Assembly: GCA_023396365.1 (NCBI GenBank)
Contig: JAEWWL010000008.1
Location: forward strand, 1-25,536
Source: Methanobacteriota archaeon
GTDB taxonomy: Archaea; Halobacteriota; Methanomicrobia; Methanomicrobiales; Methanomicrobiaceae
Length of the DNA: 25,536 nt
Direction of reading: 5' to 3'
The stretch's first letter is position 1, and each line of letters opens with the position of its first letter. The notes under the pieces are model-generated. The model was given only the letters and a program-made list of their open reading frames with translations, did not search any database and was not told the DNA's origin. Below, piece after piece: positions 7,650 to 15,424 of the stretch. The position numbers and the translations under genes are program-made.

Positions 7650-8177
7650 TTATTTATTCCATCTCGGAAGTGCTGATAAATAGTTCTCAACCATTATTTT
7701 TGCTTTTTCATGCGGCATTCCAAGATTTTGCGCCATCATAGGTGCATATTTTAAGACTGCATCCTCTTTTGTAAGATGAGGGTCAATGAAAACGCCGTTC
7801 TGAAAGCAGTATGTACAGTACTTTGCTGATTTAGAGCCATCCTTTTCAGTTCCAAACTCGCTCTCCTCCTTCATCGGCATTCCGCAGCTCTCACAGAAAG
7901 GAATTTCACGCCCTGCCCATCTCTTCATGCACGACATCTGCTCCTTTGAAAAATTTATTGCATTTTCAATAGGAATTTCAAACATCTGCGACATAACAGA
8001 CCCGCCCTTCTTCGCCATCTCATCAATTGTTATATCAGGCTCTGTATATGCACCGTTCTGGTAGCAGTAAGTGCAGTAATCCTCTGATCTTGACCCGTCT
8101 TTTTCTGTTCCAAAATGACTCTCATCTGACATTGGCATACCGCAGGACTGGCATATTTTTAAATTTGCATTATCCAT
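7650..8177 (-). CDS. Duplicated zinc-ribbon protein of unknown function
   Basis: A 175-residue protein made of two copies of the same ~85-residue unit. Each unit opens with CxxCGMPM, continues FGTEKDGS and closes its ribbon with YCTYC(Y/F)QNG; the cysteines are 9, 12, 35, 38 and 95, 98, 121, 124. Each ribbon is followed by a helical tail ending in an aromatic-rich RW segment. This matches the short putative zinc-ribbon family usually found as a single copy in bacteria and archaea, whose function is unknown. The copies are similar but not identical, so the duplication is old. GGTGA lies about 6 bases before the start ATG. A TATA-like TTTTATAAAA lies near 8243-8254 on the minus strand. It converges with the receiver-PAS gene, with only 4 bases between them. 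Confidence 0.8.
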   Translation of the reverse strand: MDNANLKICQSCGMPMSDESHFGTEKDGSRSEDYCTYCYQNGAYTEPDITIDEMAKKGGSVMSQMFEIPIENAINFSKEQMSCMKRWAGREIPFCESCGMPMKEESEFGTEKDGSKSAKYCTYCFQNGVFIDPHLTKEDAVLKYAPMMAQNLGMPHEKAKIMVENYLSALPRWNK

Positions 8178-8247
8178 CTTATTTCACCATCATTTTATTG
8201 GCAGATGCTTCTTCTGCCTCATTTTCTTTTAGAAGTTTAAGTTTTAT

Positions 8248-8290
8248 AAAAAAATCCCGCACGGTGTGAAAGTGAATTTTCATTCACACC
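8248..8290 (-). terminator. Hairpin plus T-run, terminator of the cupin lipoprotein gene
   Basis: An inverted repeat GGTGTGAA (8263-8270) / TTCACACC (8283-8290) forms an 8-base stem. On the minus strand it is followed after a short GC-rich spacer by seven T (complement of 8248-8254). The upstream arm includes the stop codon of the cupin gene. The layout resembles an intrinsic terminator; in archaea the T-run alone may suffice. Confidence 0.55.
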
Positions 8291-9219
8291 ACTGCCCAGT
8301 TCTCCACAGTCCATGCAGGATCTGTGATACTTAGTAATTCTGCATTAACTGCCCCTGAATTTCTGTAGCCTTTCGCCTGGCCTGCAGGAATGTATGCCGC
8401 ATTACCGGCTGTTACCAAAACAGGGTTTTGACCAGGTGCATATACTTCAATCTCTCCTTTAATTACACATATTAACTCAGATGAGCCTTTCAGGTAATTT
8501 TCATCTGCAGCTCCCCGGGGGAGAATTTGTGCATATGCAACGCTGTATTCAAACGGAATGTCAGATTCCGGCATTAGAACAGGATTTGCAATTGAATAAA
8601 TCATTATATCAGAGCCGATGTCCCACAAAATCCCCTCCTTTGGATAATTGATTTTCACAGGAGTTTTATCCTCTGCAATTTGGAATTCTGATAACCGGTC
8701 TCCTGATATAACTGACTCATCAGTATATGCAGGACTTATGATGCTTATATATGACAGAACATTATTTCCGGATGATTTTATTGACTGTAAAGAATCTTTT
8801 GGGATTATCACGCTTTCTCCAGCCTTTGCATATAAGGTACTATTGCCTGTCAGAATCTCAGCCTCTCCGTGGTTTACAAAAATATATTCTGATCTTTTGG
8901 ATAATCTGTGAGGGATTGTCTGGTTTTTGCTTTCGACTGAGATGAATCCTATACTGTAGTTAAGATTTACATCAGGTGATTTATCATTTACATCAAGCTC
9001 TCTGAAAACAGCCTGATTTCCATAGCACATAACACCCTCATCCGGAGTTATCAGGTATACCGGCAGGGTGGTTTTTTTTAAATCTGTTTCATTCAGGCCA
9101 AAATTTAATGATTCATTTTCTTTTTCATCTGCCACGCATCCGGCAGAGATTAAGACAAAAATGAAAATCATAACCGGGATTAGAAAACTTTTCATAGTAA
9201 ATTGTTTTTGCATTCGCAT
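8284..9219 (-). CDS. Two-cupin putative lipoprotein
   Basis: A 311-residue exported protein with a hydrophobic signal segment (about residues 11-26) and a lipobox ISAGC with the lipid-accepting Cys at residue 28, so it is probably anchored outside the cell membrane. Two cupin folds follow: about 75-170 (VNHGEAEILTGNSTLYAKAGE, then VIIPKD) and about 200-305 (VIKGEIEVYAPGQ, then AAYIPAGQAKGY). The His residues of the first cupin motif are mostly lost: repeat one keeps a single His and repeat two has none, so metal binding is doubtful. Function is unknown; a role in sugar binding or cell-envelope adaptation is only a guess. Three ATG codons are possible (9219, 9213, 9195). I keep the first, because a TATA-like AAAATA tract near 9236-9250 fits a leaderless start there. 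Confidence 0.7.
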   Translation of the reverse strand: MRMQKQFTMKSFLIPVMIFIFVLISAGCVADEKENESLNFGLNETDLKKTTLPVYLITPDEGVMCYGNQAVFRELDVNDKSPDVNLNYSIGFISVESKNQTIPHRLSKRSEYIFVNHGEAEILTGNSTLYAKAGESVIIPKDSLQSIKSSGNNVLSYISIISPAYTDESVISGDRLSEFQIAEDKTPVKINYPKEGILWDIGSDIMIYSIANPVLMPESDIPFEYSVAYAQILPRGAADENYLKGSSELICVIKGEIEVYAPGQNPVLVTAGNAAYIPAGQAKGYRNSGAVNAELLSITDPAWTVENWAVV

Positions 9220-9388
9220 AAGAAAATTGTGTCTGGATATTTTAATTTTTTAATTTTCAGAGATTTTGCGGGCATGCAAAAAAACCAGGAAACGGATATG
9301 CAGCAGGTATGCCATTAGTCCTTTGCAATGTGCTGTCACATAAAATAAAAAAGGTAAAAAGAAAAAAATTGTGAAATTTTTAAGCTGT

Positions 9389-9529
9389 TTACTTTATCTT
9401 TTTTTCAAGCTTCTTAAGCTTCTTTTTGGCAGCCTCACTGCCTCCGGCAGCCTGCTCTGCAAGCATTGCTGCTTTTTCCTTTTTCACTTTGTTTAGCTTT
9501 CCCAGTTGTTTCTTACTTGCTGCTGACAT
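9389..9529 (-). CDS. Small Lys/Ala-rich protein (46 residues)
   Basis: A short gene read by hand: ATG at 9529-9527, stop TAA at 9391-9389. The product is 46 residues, begins MSAASKKQLGKLNKVKKEKA and ends KKKLKKLEKKIK. It is very basic and Ala/Lys-rich, with heptad-like spacing that predicts helix. Evidence that it is a gene: a clear TATA box (9581-9590) at a proper distance, a GTGAG element 8 bases before the start, codons like those of the neighbours, and a surrounding spacer that is far more A/T-rich than the frame itself. I do not recognise the family. Its charge suggests nucleic-acid or ribosome binding, but that is inference. It lies between valS and the cupin gene, all on the minus strand. 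Confidence 0.6.
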   Translation of the reverse strand: MSAASKKQLGKLNKVKKEKAAMLAEQAAGGSEAAKKKLKKLEKKIK

Positions 9530-9580
9530 ATAAATTATCTCACTTGCGCCATAGGCTGTTTCAATCTGTCTTTTTTCCTT

Positions 9581-9590
9581 TCTATAAATA
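9581..9590 (-). promoter_or_regulatory. TATA box of the 46-residue protein gene
   Basis: On the minus strand the site reads TATTTATAGA. Transcription would begin about 25 bases downstream, near 9560, leaving a leader of roughly 30 bases that includes a GTGAG Shine-Dalgarno-like element. Confidence 0.5.
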
Positions 9591-9659
9591 ACTCTCTGAA
9601 ATGCCTTTGGAGAATTTTTTTAATTTTTAAAAGAAGAAACAAAAAAATCAAATTTAAAA

Positions 9660-9716
9660 ATCAGCTATGAGAGATATTCTAAAAAATACTTTAGAAAGAA
9701 AAGGAAAAGAAAGTAA
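9660..9716 (-). terminator. T-rich terminator region downstream of valS
   Basis: Directly after the valS stop the minus strand is pyrimidine-rich with several T-runs. It also contains the inverted repeat TTCTAAA/TTTAGAA (arms at 9677-9683 and 9690-9696). Archaeal transcription ends in such T-rich tracts; whether the hairpin matters is unclear. Confidence 0.4.
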
Positions 9717-12311
9717 TTATTCTTTTTTCTGCACGGTTACTATGACATCATCAGAAAGTGTTAAAACTTCAACACTCTCTCCGGCAACACTGTATGAAAA
9801 AACTGGCTCAAAGGAGTTTTCTATAATTTTCATCTCTTCGCCATCCACCATGACATTCTTTGGCGGGTTAATCTTCTGCTCGTCAGAAAGCGCTCTTACT
9901 GCATTCATGTATGCATTTGCCTGCTTTCTAAGCTTCGGCCCGATAAGACCAAAGTTGAACTTAACATCAGATACAGATTTAATAAGCCTGGGCTTCTCGC
10001 ACCGCCACTCAAGATTTGCATTAAGAGCCGAGCCTGCATCGCCGCTGTCATTTACACTATATGGTGCATAAACGACAACATGCCCTAAAGGCGCATTTAA
10101 GGCGAGGCCCGAATCATGCTTATAGCGGCGGACTTCTGCTACCACCTTTACAAGAAGATCGCCCTTTACTTTAGCATCAGAATCCTCAAACTCAAAGTCA
10201 ACCCACGGCTCTGTATGAACACTTCTTCCGGTAAGAATTGTATAGCACTCTTCAGCAAAATATGGCGTAAACGGAGCAAGCATCCTGCACAGTGCATCAA
10301 TCGATGTCCTTAAGGCATAAAGTGCGCTTGTGCGCCCGTCGCCCTCATCATAAAGACGGCCCTTTACAAGCTCGATGTAGTTGTCAGCAAACACCTCTCT
10401 TGCAAACTCACGTATTGCACCGATTGCGCCATTGAAATTGTAGGTGTTCATGCACAGGGTAACTGTCTTTTCTGTTGCGGAGAGTTTATCCATTAACCAG
10501 CGGTCAGCAAGAACGGAGGCTTTTGATGCCTCAGGAACACCCTTTTCAAGCTGCATTAAAACAAAGCGGCAGATATTCCACATCTTTGTCTGGAAGCGTG
10601 CCGCTGCAATGACGTCATTCCAGCTGAAAACTATATCCTGACCTGTTGCAGCACCCGAAGCACTCCACTGGCGGAATGCATCAGCACCGTGCTTTGAAAT
10701 GACTTCTTCGGGCGATATTATATTCCCGCGGCTCTTTGACATCTTAAATCCGTCATCGCCAAGAACCATTCCGTTGACCAGTATCTCATCCCAGGGTTTG
10801 TCTCCGGCAAGAGCGCCTGCACGAAGTATTGTATAAAATGCCCATGTCCTTATGATATCATGACCCTGCGGGCGAATCTGTGCAGGGAAAAGCGCGGGCT
10901 TTCCTGAACCGTCCCAGCCTGTGACGTTCAGAACAGAAATCGATGAGTCCATCCAGGTGTCAAGAACATCCTTCTCACCGGTAAACTCAGCTGATCCGCA
11001 TTTTGGGCAGGGTCTTTTTGGCATATCAGATGTAGGATCTACCGGAAGGTCTGCCTCATCAGGAAGAATTACCTCCCCGCATTTACTGCAGAACCATACC
11101 GGAATAGGTGTTGCAAAAATTCTCTGCCTTGAAATGCACCAGTCCCACTCCATCTGTGATGCCCAGTTCTCAAGGCGGGATTTCATGTGCTCAGGAGTCC
11201 AGTTTATTTTGTTTGCGTTCTCTAAAATTTCTTCATTATGGACTTTAACAAACCACTGACGCTCGGATAAAATTTCAATAGGAGTCTTGCATCTCCAGCA
11301 TGCACCGACACGCTGCTCAAGAGGCAGCTGGCGCTTTAGGATTCCCTCTTTTTCCATGTCAGAGAGTATTGCGGCCCTGCATTCAGTTGAACTCATGCCG
11401 GCGTATTTCCCGGCAATAGCTGTCATTTTGCCTGAAAGGTCTATTGCCTTTCTAAGATCAAGGTTGTGCTGCTTCCACCAGTGAACATCCTGCTTATCAC
11501 CAAATGTGCAAATCATTACAGCGCCGCTTCCAAAAGAGGGATCGACAGCCTCATCTCTTATAATTTTTACATCATGGCCAAAAAGCGGGACTTTAAGGGT
11601 TTTTCCAAAGAGGCTTTTGTATCTGTCATCATCAGGATGCACTGCAACCGCAACACAGGCTGCAAGAAGCTCAGGGCGTGTTGTGGCAATCTCAACGCCG
11701 TCAAAATCAAAATAATTCAGTTTTGTTGTTCTGTCGTCATATGAGACTTCTGCAAAAGCAATCGCAGTCTCACAGCGTGTGCAGAAATTCACCGGATGCT
11801 CACTCTGATAGATGTCTCCTTTTTTGTACATCCTGAGAAATGACAGCTGGGTCTTTTTGTAGTACTCAGGCATCATTGTGATGTACTCGTTTGACCAGTC
11901 ATTTGAAAAGCCGCAGCGCCACATCGTCTTTCGCATCTTTTCAATATTCTGAAGGGTTAGCTCCCGGCACATTCTCCTGAATTCGTCTCTTGGAACATCG
12001 TTTTTTGTAATATTGTTTATCTCTTCCACCTTGACTTCGGTTGGAAGTCCGTGGCAGTCCCAGCCCTGCGGAAACATGACATTATAGCCGCACATTCTCT
12101 TGTATCGGGCGATAAAATCTATGTAGCACCAGTTAAACGCATTTCCGATATGAAAATTTCCTGTCGGGTACGGCGGCGGCGTATCAATAATAAACTGCGG
12201 CTTTTTGGAGTTTCTGTCAAAATAATAAGACTCCTTCTTCCACGTATTCATCCAGCGCTCTTCAACCTCGATAGGATCATAGTTTTTTGGGATTTCCTTT
12301 GGCTGAGACAT
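9717..12311 (-). CDS. valS: Valyl-tRNA synthetase
   Basis: Charges tRNA-Val with valine. At 864 residues it has the normal archaeal length. The class I signature TGNFHIGN is at residues 50-57, the second signature KMSKSRGN near residue 525, and the editing-domain segment GSGAVMICTFGDKQD lies between them. Cysteine pairs CWRCKTP and CSKCG...CPKCG are the zinc-knuckle elements of this subfamily. WDCHGLP after the first signature and the tRNA-binding C-terminal helical domain are intact. The start ATG at 12311-12309 is preceded by AAGGGA five bases upstream. The enzyme stands alone, with its own promoter in the divergent spacer shared with the DUF92 gene. Confidence 0.98.
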   Translation of the reverse strand: MSQPKEIPKNYDPIEVEERWMNTWKKESYYFDRNSKKPQFIIDTPPPYPTGNFHIGNAFNWCYIDFIARYKRMCGYNVMFPQGWDCHGLPTEVKVEEINNITKNDVPRDEFRRMCRELTLQNIEKMRKTMWRCGFSNDWSNEYITMMPEYYKKTQLSFLRMYKKGDIYQSEHPVNFCTRCETAIAFAEVSYDDRTTKLNYFDFDGVEIATTRPELLAACVAVAVHPDDDRYKSLFGKTLKVPLFGHDVKIIRDEAVDPSFGSGAVMICTFGDKQDVHWWKQHNLDLRKAIDLSGKMTAIAGKYAGMSSTECRAAILSDMEKEGILKRQLPLEQRVGACWRCKTPIEILSERQWFVKVHNEEILENANKINWTPEHMKSRLENWASQMEWDWCISRQRIFATPIPVWFCSKCGEVILPDEADLPVDPTSDMPKRPCPKCGSAEFTGEKDVLDTWMDSSISVLNVTGWDGSGKPALFPAQIRPQGHDIIRTWAFYTILRAGALAGDKPWDEILVNGMVLGDDGFKMSKSRGNIISPEEVISKHGADAFRQWSASGAATGQDIVFSWNDVIAAARFQTKMWNICRFVLMQLEKGVPEASKASVLADRWLMDKLSATEKTVTLCMNTYNFNGAIGAIREFAREVFADNYIELVKGRLYDEGDGRTSALYALRTSIDALCRMLAPFTPYFAEECYTILTGRSVHTEPWVDFEFEDSDAKVKGDLLVKVVAEVRRYKHDSGLALNAPLGHVVVYAPYSVNDSGDAGSALNANLEWRCEKPRLIKSVSDVKFNFGLIGPKLRKQANAYMNAVRALSDEQKINPPKNVMVDGEEMKIIENSFEPVFSYSVAGESVEVLTLSDDVIVTVQKKE

Positions 12312-12339
12312 ATTCCCTTAAATTTTGTCTCTTTAATGA

Positions 12340-12349
12340 CATATAATTG
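12340..12349 (-). promoter_or_regulatory. Probable TATA box of valS
   Basis: Minus strand CAATTATATG, centred about 26 bases upstream of 12319. The transcript would have a leader of only a few bases. The rest of the 12312-12514 spacer is A/T-rich and must also serve the DUF92 gene, for which I could not pick one TATA box. Confidence 0.4.
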
Positions 12350-12514
12350 ATTGAAAACCAACGAAAAAAAAAGACGGCCAATTTATAATTCACAACAAAA
12401 AAACCATTGCCAGCCTTATATTCACATATTTTAGAAGGAATTATATTTTTTGCAAAGAGATCATTTACGTTTAAATTAATTATCAGGAAGAGACATAAGT
12501 TAATCAGGGATAAA

Positions 12515-13717
12515 ATGATCTGCCGCAGGGATATGTGGATTGCTCTTGTTCTTTCAATAGCGGCAGTAATAGTTTCACCTTACATAAAGCCGCCATGGCT
12601 TCTTTCTATTGTTGCAATTTTAATCTGCGCACTGTTCTATGCAGTCAGGGATACGAAATATTCTGCAATTGGAATCAGCGTTGTTTCCATCCTCTATGGC
12701 GCAGGGCTTATTTCACTTATGGTGTTTCTTGGAACAATCACCATAGTAATTATTGGCGAAGCCTCCTACAGGATAGTCAGAAAAGAAAAATACCGGCTTC
12801 CTGCGCAGATTGGAGTTGTATGCATCTCTTCTGCCCTCCTGATGATATACCTCAATTACTATGCAGTCCTTGTTCCAATAACAGGCATCATCGTTGCGCT
12901 CATGCTTAAATCAATCCTCAGAAAACGAGAAGATGCCATAATGATTGAGTGCATCGGCGTGTGCATGACGATGTTTCTTTTTGAGGATATCAGCTACACA
13001 GCCGATACAGATCTTATACTTCTTGCAATAATAATCTCGTTTACATTTGGAATCATATCATACAAGATGAAGGCCGCAGACCTCTCAGGACTTTTCAGCG
13101 CGGCATTAATGGGCATATTGATAATTGTATTCTCAGACATATCATGGTTTTTTGTAATGCTTGCCTTCTTCATTCTGGGGTCTGCTTTTACAAAATACAA
13201 GTACGAAAAGAAGAAAAGCGAGGGTGTTGCAGAGTCACGCGGAGGAGTGAGGGGATTTTTAAATGTCTTTGCAAACGGACTTGTCTCATTATGCGCTGCT
13301 GTGCTGTTTGGAATTTACCAGGACCCGGTTTTTGCCGCACTCTATCTTGGAAGCGTGTCTGCGGCAATGGCTGATACAACGGCAAGCGAGCTAGGAATGC
13401 TTGGAAAAACCCCGCGGCTGATAACAACCTTCAAAAAGGTTCCAAAGGGAACAGACGGCGGTGTTACACTTTTTGGAGAGGCTGCGGCAACAATTGCGGC
13501 ATTTATCCTTTGCATGATTGCATACGCACTTAATATGGCAACTTTTGAGATTGCTGTTACCGGCATCCTTGCCGGATTTGTCGGAACAAATGTTGACAGT
13601 CTTGCAGGAGCAACACTGGAGAGAAGAGGCATTATCCAAAACACAGGAACCAATTTTATCTGCACGCTTTCAGGCGGTTTGTTCGCAGTGCTTCTCTATA
13701 TTTTAAATATCTTTTAA
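12515..13717 (+). CDS. DUF92 family integral membrane protein
   Basis: A polytopic membrane protein of 400 residues with many hydrophobic helices, about ten by eye. The C-terminal half carries the DUF92/TMEM19 signature: an ANGLVSL segment, then SVSAAMADTTASELGMLGK, TFKKVPKGTDGGVTLFGEAAA, and GFVGTNVDSLAGATLERRG. These motifs hold conserved Asp/Thr residues resembling those of CDP-alcohol or polyprenol (phytol, dolichol) kinases, so a lipid-linked phosphotransfer role is plausible but unproven. The open frame begins at 12407. I choose the ATG at 12515 because CAGGGA sits six bases upstream and the extra 36 residues are polar and unlike the family. It is divergent from valS and convergent with the next membrane protein. 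Confidence 0.85.
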   Translation: MICRRDMWIALVLSIAAVIVSPYIKPPWLLSIVAILICALFYAVRDTKYSAIGISVVSILYGAGLISLMVFLGTITIVIIGEASYRIVRKEKYRLPAQIGVVCISSALLMIYLNYYAVLVPITGIIVALMLKSILRKREDAIMIECIGVCMTMFLFEDISYTADTDLILLAIIISFTFGIISYKMKAADLSGLFSAALMGILIIVFSDISWFFVMLAFFILGSAFTKYKYEKKKSEGVAESRGGVRGFLNVFANGLVSLCAAVLFGIYQDPVFAALYLGSVSAAMADTTASELGMLGKTPRLITTFKKVPKGTDGGVTLFGEAAATIAAFILCMIAYALNMATFEIAVTGILAGFVGTNVDSLAGATLERRGIIQNTGTNFICTLSGGLFAVLLYILNIF

Positions 13718-13740
13718 ATATTTTGCAAATTTCTTTTAAC

Positions 13741-13762
13741 GGCGATTTAGAAATAAATCACC
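13741..13762. terminator. Hairpin between convergent membrane protein genes
   Basis: GGCGATTT (13741-13748) and AAATCACC (13755-13762) pair with one mismatch around a six-base loop. It lies in the 95-base spacer between two convergent stops, so it may help end both transcripts, but no long T-run follows on either strand. Confidence 0.3.
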
Positions 13763-13812
13763 TTAAAAAAGCATTTTAGAATTAAAAAAATGATATTCTG
13801 AAAAAAATTTAT

Positions 13813-14670
13813 TTATGAATACTTATACCATCTTCCCTTCTCGTCATACTCTCCTTCAGGCTCCACAAAGACCGGACTTATTTTTGCATCCATTAGAAAA
13901 TCCTGATAAAAAACAGCCTTGTAAGGCAGGAAAATTACAGTAAAGACAAACACTCCCAAAAATGTCAGCACAGAAGTTATGAATATCCCGTGTTCACCAA
14001 GCATCATTATAAGAGCATCCGGGTCTGATGCAAAACTGTTGAGCTCTTCAGTTGTCATATCCATTAAAGGCTCAAACTGCTCGGTTAAAATTACCGACCA
14101 TATCATGGAAAATCCTGTAAACATTACAAGAATTATTAGAAGCGCCACTGCATAAAAACCAAGAATTTTTCCAGAACATAAAAATGAAACCTCAAAACTT
14201 CTCTTTATCGAGTCAAAAACTTTTTTGCCCTCAAATACCGCTGCTGTATCATAAAAAAATGCAAGCAGGATAAAAGGAATAATGAGCAGGAAAAATGCTC
14301 CTCCAAAAAGCATCGCACCTGACATTCCGGTCATTGCTGTCGGCATCGCTATAAAGAGGAGAAGGATAAGAGCAGCCGATGAAATCAGAACTGTTGGCAG
14401 AAGAATCCTGAAATATCCAAATATTCCTTCCCTGGTGAAATTTTTAACCGAATAATCCTTAGTTCTCACCGACCCATATGCTCCTGCCATAAAAAACGGC
14501 AGCAGGACAAGTGAAAAGACAAAGAGCCTCTCGGAATAAAAAATTCCGGCGTTTCCTGAAAATGACAGATAAAACACACAGGATGAAGCCAGACCCAAAA
14601 ACAGCCCGGGCAGCCATAATACCGGATGCACAAGAAGCATTACGGCTTTATGAAGTGATACAAAACCCAT
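13813..14670 (-). CDS. Integral membrane protein of unknown function
   Basis: A 285-residue protein with about six hydrophobic segments (near residues 10-35, 45-65, 88-108, 118-145, 170-195 and 230-252) and a short polar C-terminal tail (EPEGEYDEKGRWYKYS). An AVFEGKKVFDSIKRSFEVSF loop between the fourth and fifth segments resembles the DUF4013/YciC-like group of membrane proteins, whose helices flank an SxxxS loop; this match is weak. No catalytic motif is seen. Its ATG directly follows the stop of the pyruvate-kinase-like gene with no spacer, so the two are one transcript and may share a role. Confidence 0.72.
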   Translation of the reverse strand: MGFVSLHKAVMLLVHPVLWLPGLFLGLASSCVFYLSFSGNAGIFYSERLFVFSLVLLPFFMAGAYGSVRTKDYSVKNFTREGIFGYFRILLPTVLISSAALILLLFIAMPTAMTGMSGAMLFGGAFFLLIIPFILLAFFYDTAAVFEGKKVFDSIKRSFEVSFLCSGKILGFYAVALLIILVMFTGFSMIWSVILTEQFEPLMDMTTEELNSFASDPDALIMMLGEHGIFITSVLTFLGVFVFTVIFLPYKAVFYQDFLMDAKISPVFVEPEGEYDEKGRWYKYS

Positions 14671-15261
14671 TTAGCGGTTCCTCGGCATTGCAACAATCTC
14701 GCGCACCTGAAGAGAAAAATATGATGCAGTGTGCGACGGTTTTATTACACATACTGTATCGCAGCCCTCCATTGTTCCTCCGGCAGCGACAATCTCCTCA
14801 TCAGGCGAGACTACTCCCTGATCTGCGGCAATAAGTGTACATTCAACGGCAACCTTAAGGCCCACTGAAACAGTTCTTCTAAGAGTCTCTGCAACAGCCT
14901 CCGTCCTTGATGAGCCCCCAAGCTTTGGATTTTTTGATATCGCTCTTTCAAGCCCTGAAAGCGCATGAGTTCCTTTTATTATCCTGACCCCTTCGGACTC
15001 TAACTTCTCTGCAAGGTCTTTTGGAAATTCCCATTCACCCGGATTTGAGAATCCGACAGCATGGGTTACAATAATCAGTTCAATGTCAGTTCCATAAAGC
15101 TTCTTATGAAACTCAAGTGCGGTACTACCGCCCGAACTTGCCACAACCACCTTTTTTATTCCAAGCTCAGCTGCCCTTTCGCATGCAAATTCTGCCGCAT
15201 CAGAGGTATTCTCAGGCCCCGGCCTGTCAAAATAATATGTTGTCTTTTTTGTATAGCCCAT
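14671..15261 (-). CDS. Stand-alone pyruvate kinase C-terminal (alpha/beta) domain-like protein
   Basis: A 196-residue protein that resembles only the C-terminal regulatory domain of pyruvate kinase (COG1751-like), without the catalytic barrel. Visible marks: the opening helix TSDAAEFACERAAELGIKKVVVASSGGSTA, typical of that domain's nucleotide or ligand-binding loop, the strand ELIIVTHAVGFSNPG, and a C-terminal EEIVAAGGTMEGCDTVCVIKPS. The function of these free-standing domains is unknown, though the GG(S/T) loops suggest binding of a phosphorylated metabolite. I start at the ATG at 15261; a TTG at 15276 would add five residues. The promoter is probably the A/T-rich tract at about 15285-15297, giving a leaderless transcript. 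The membrane protein follows directly. Confidence 0.8.
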   Translation of the reverse strand: MGYTKKTTYYFDRPGPENTSDAAEFACERAAELGIKKVVVASSGGSTALEFHKKLYGTDIELIIVTHAVGFSNPGEWEFPKDLAEKLESEGVRIIKGTHALSGLERAISKNPKLGGSSRTEAVAETLRRTVSVGLKVAVECTLIAADQGVVSPDEEIVAAGGTMEGCDTVCVIKPSHTASYFSLQVREIVAMPRNR

Positions 15262-15424
15262 GCCAGAATATATCAACTGCCGATTTGATTTAATTTATCC
15301 TATAGATGAAACAGCAGCTGCTATGGAAATCATGATGGAAATCATTTATGAGTCAGATGCCAAATAAGAAACTGAAGCGTGAAAATTTTTAATTTTTATT
15401 TTTCACAACAAGAGGAATAATGCC

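Noticed and set aside
9667..10071. Plus-strand open frame of 134 codons opposite the valS end
   Set aside because: Antisense shadow of valS with no domain or promoter.
12407..12514. Extended N-terminus of the DUF92 protein
   Set aside because: Polar and basic, with no Shine-Dalgarno at 12407; the ATG at 12515 has one and fits the family.
12535..12909. Plus-strand 124-codon frame inside the DUF92 gene
   Set aside because: Cys/Ser-rich out-of-frame shadow of a clear membrane protein gene.
15262..15276. TTG start of the pyruvate-kinase-like gene
   Set aside because: Adds five residues with no Shine-Dalgarno; the ATG at 15261 fits better.
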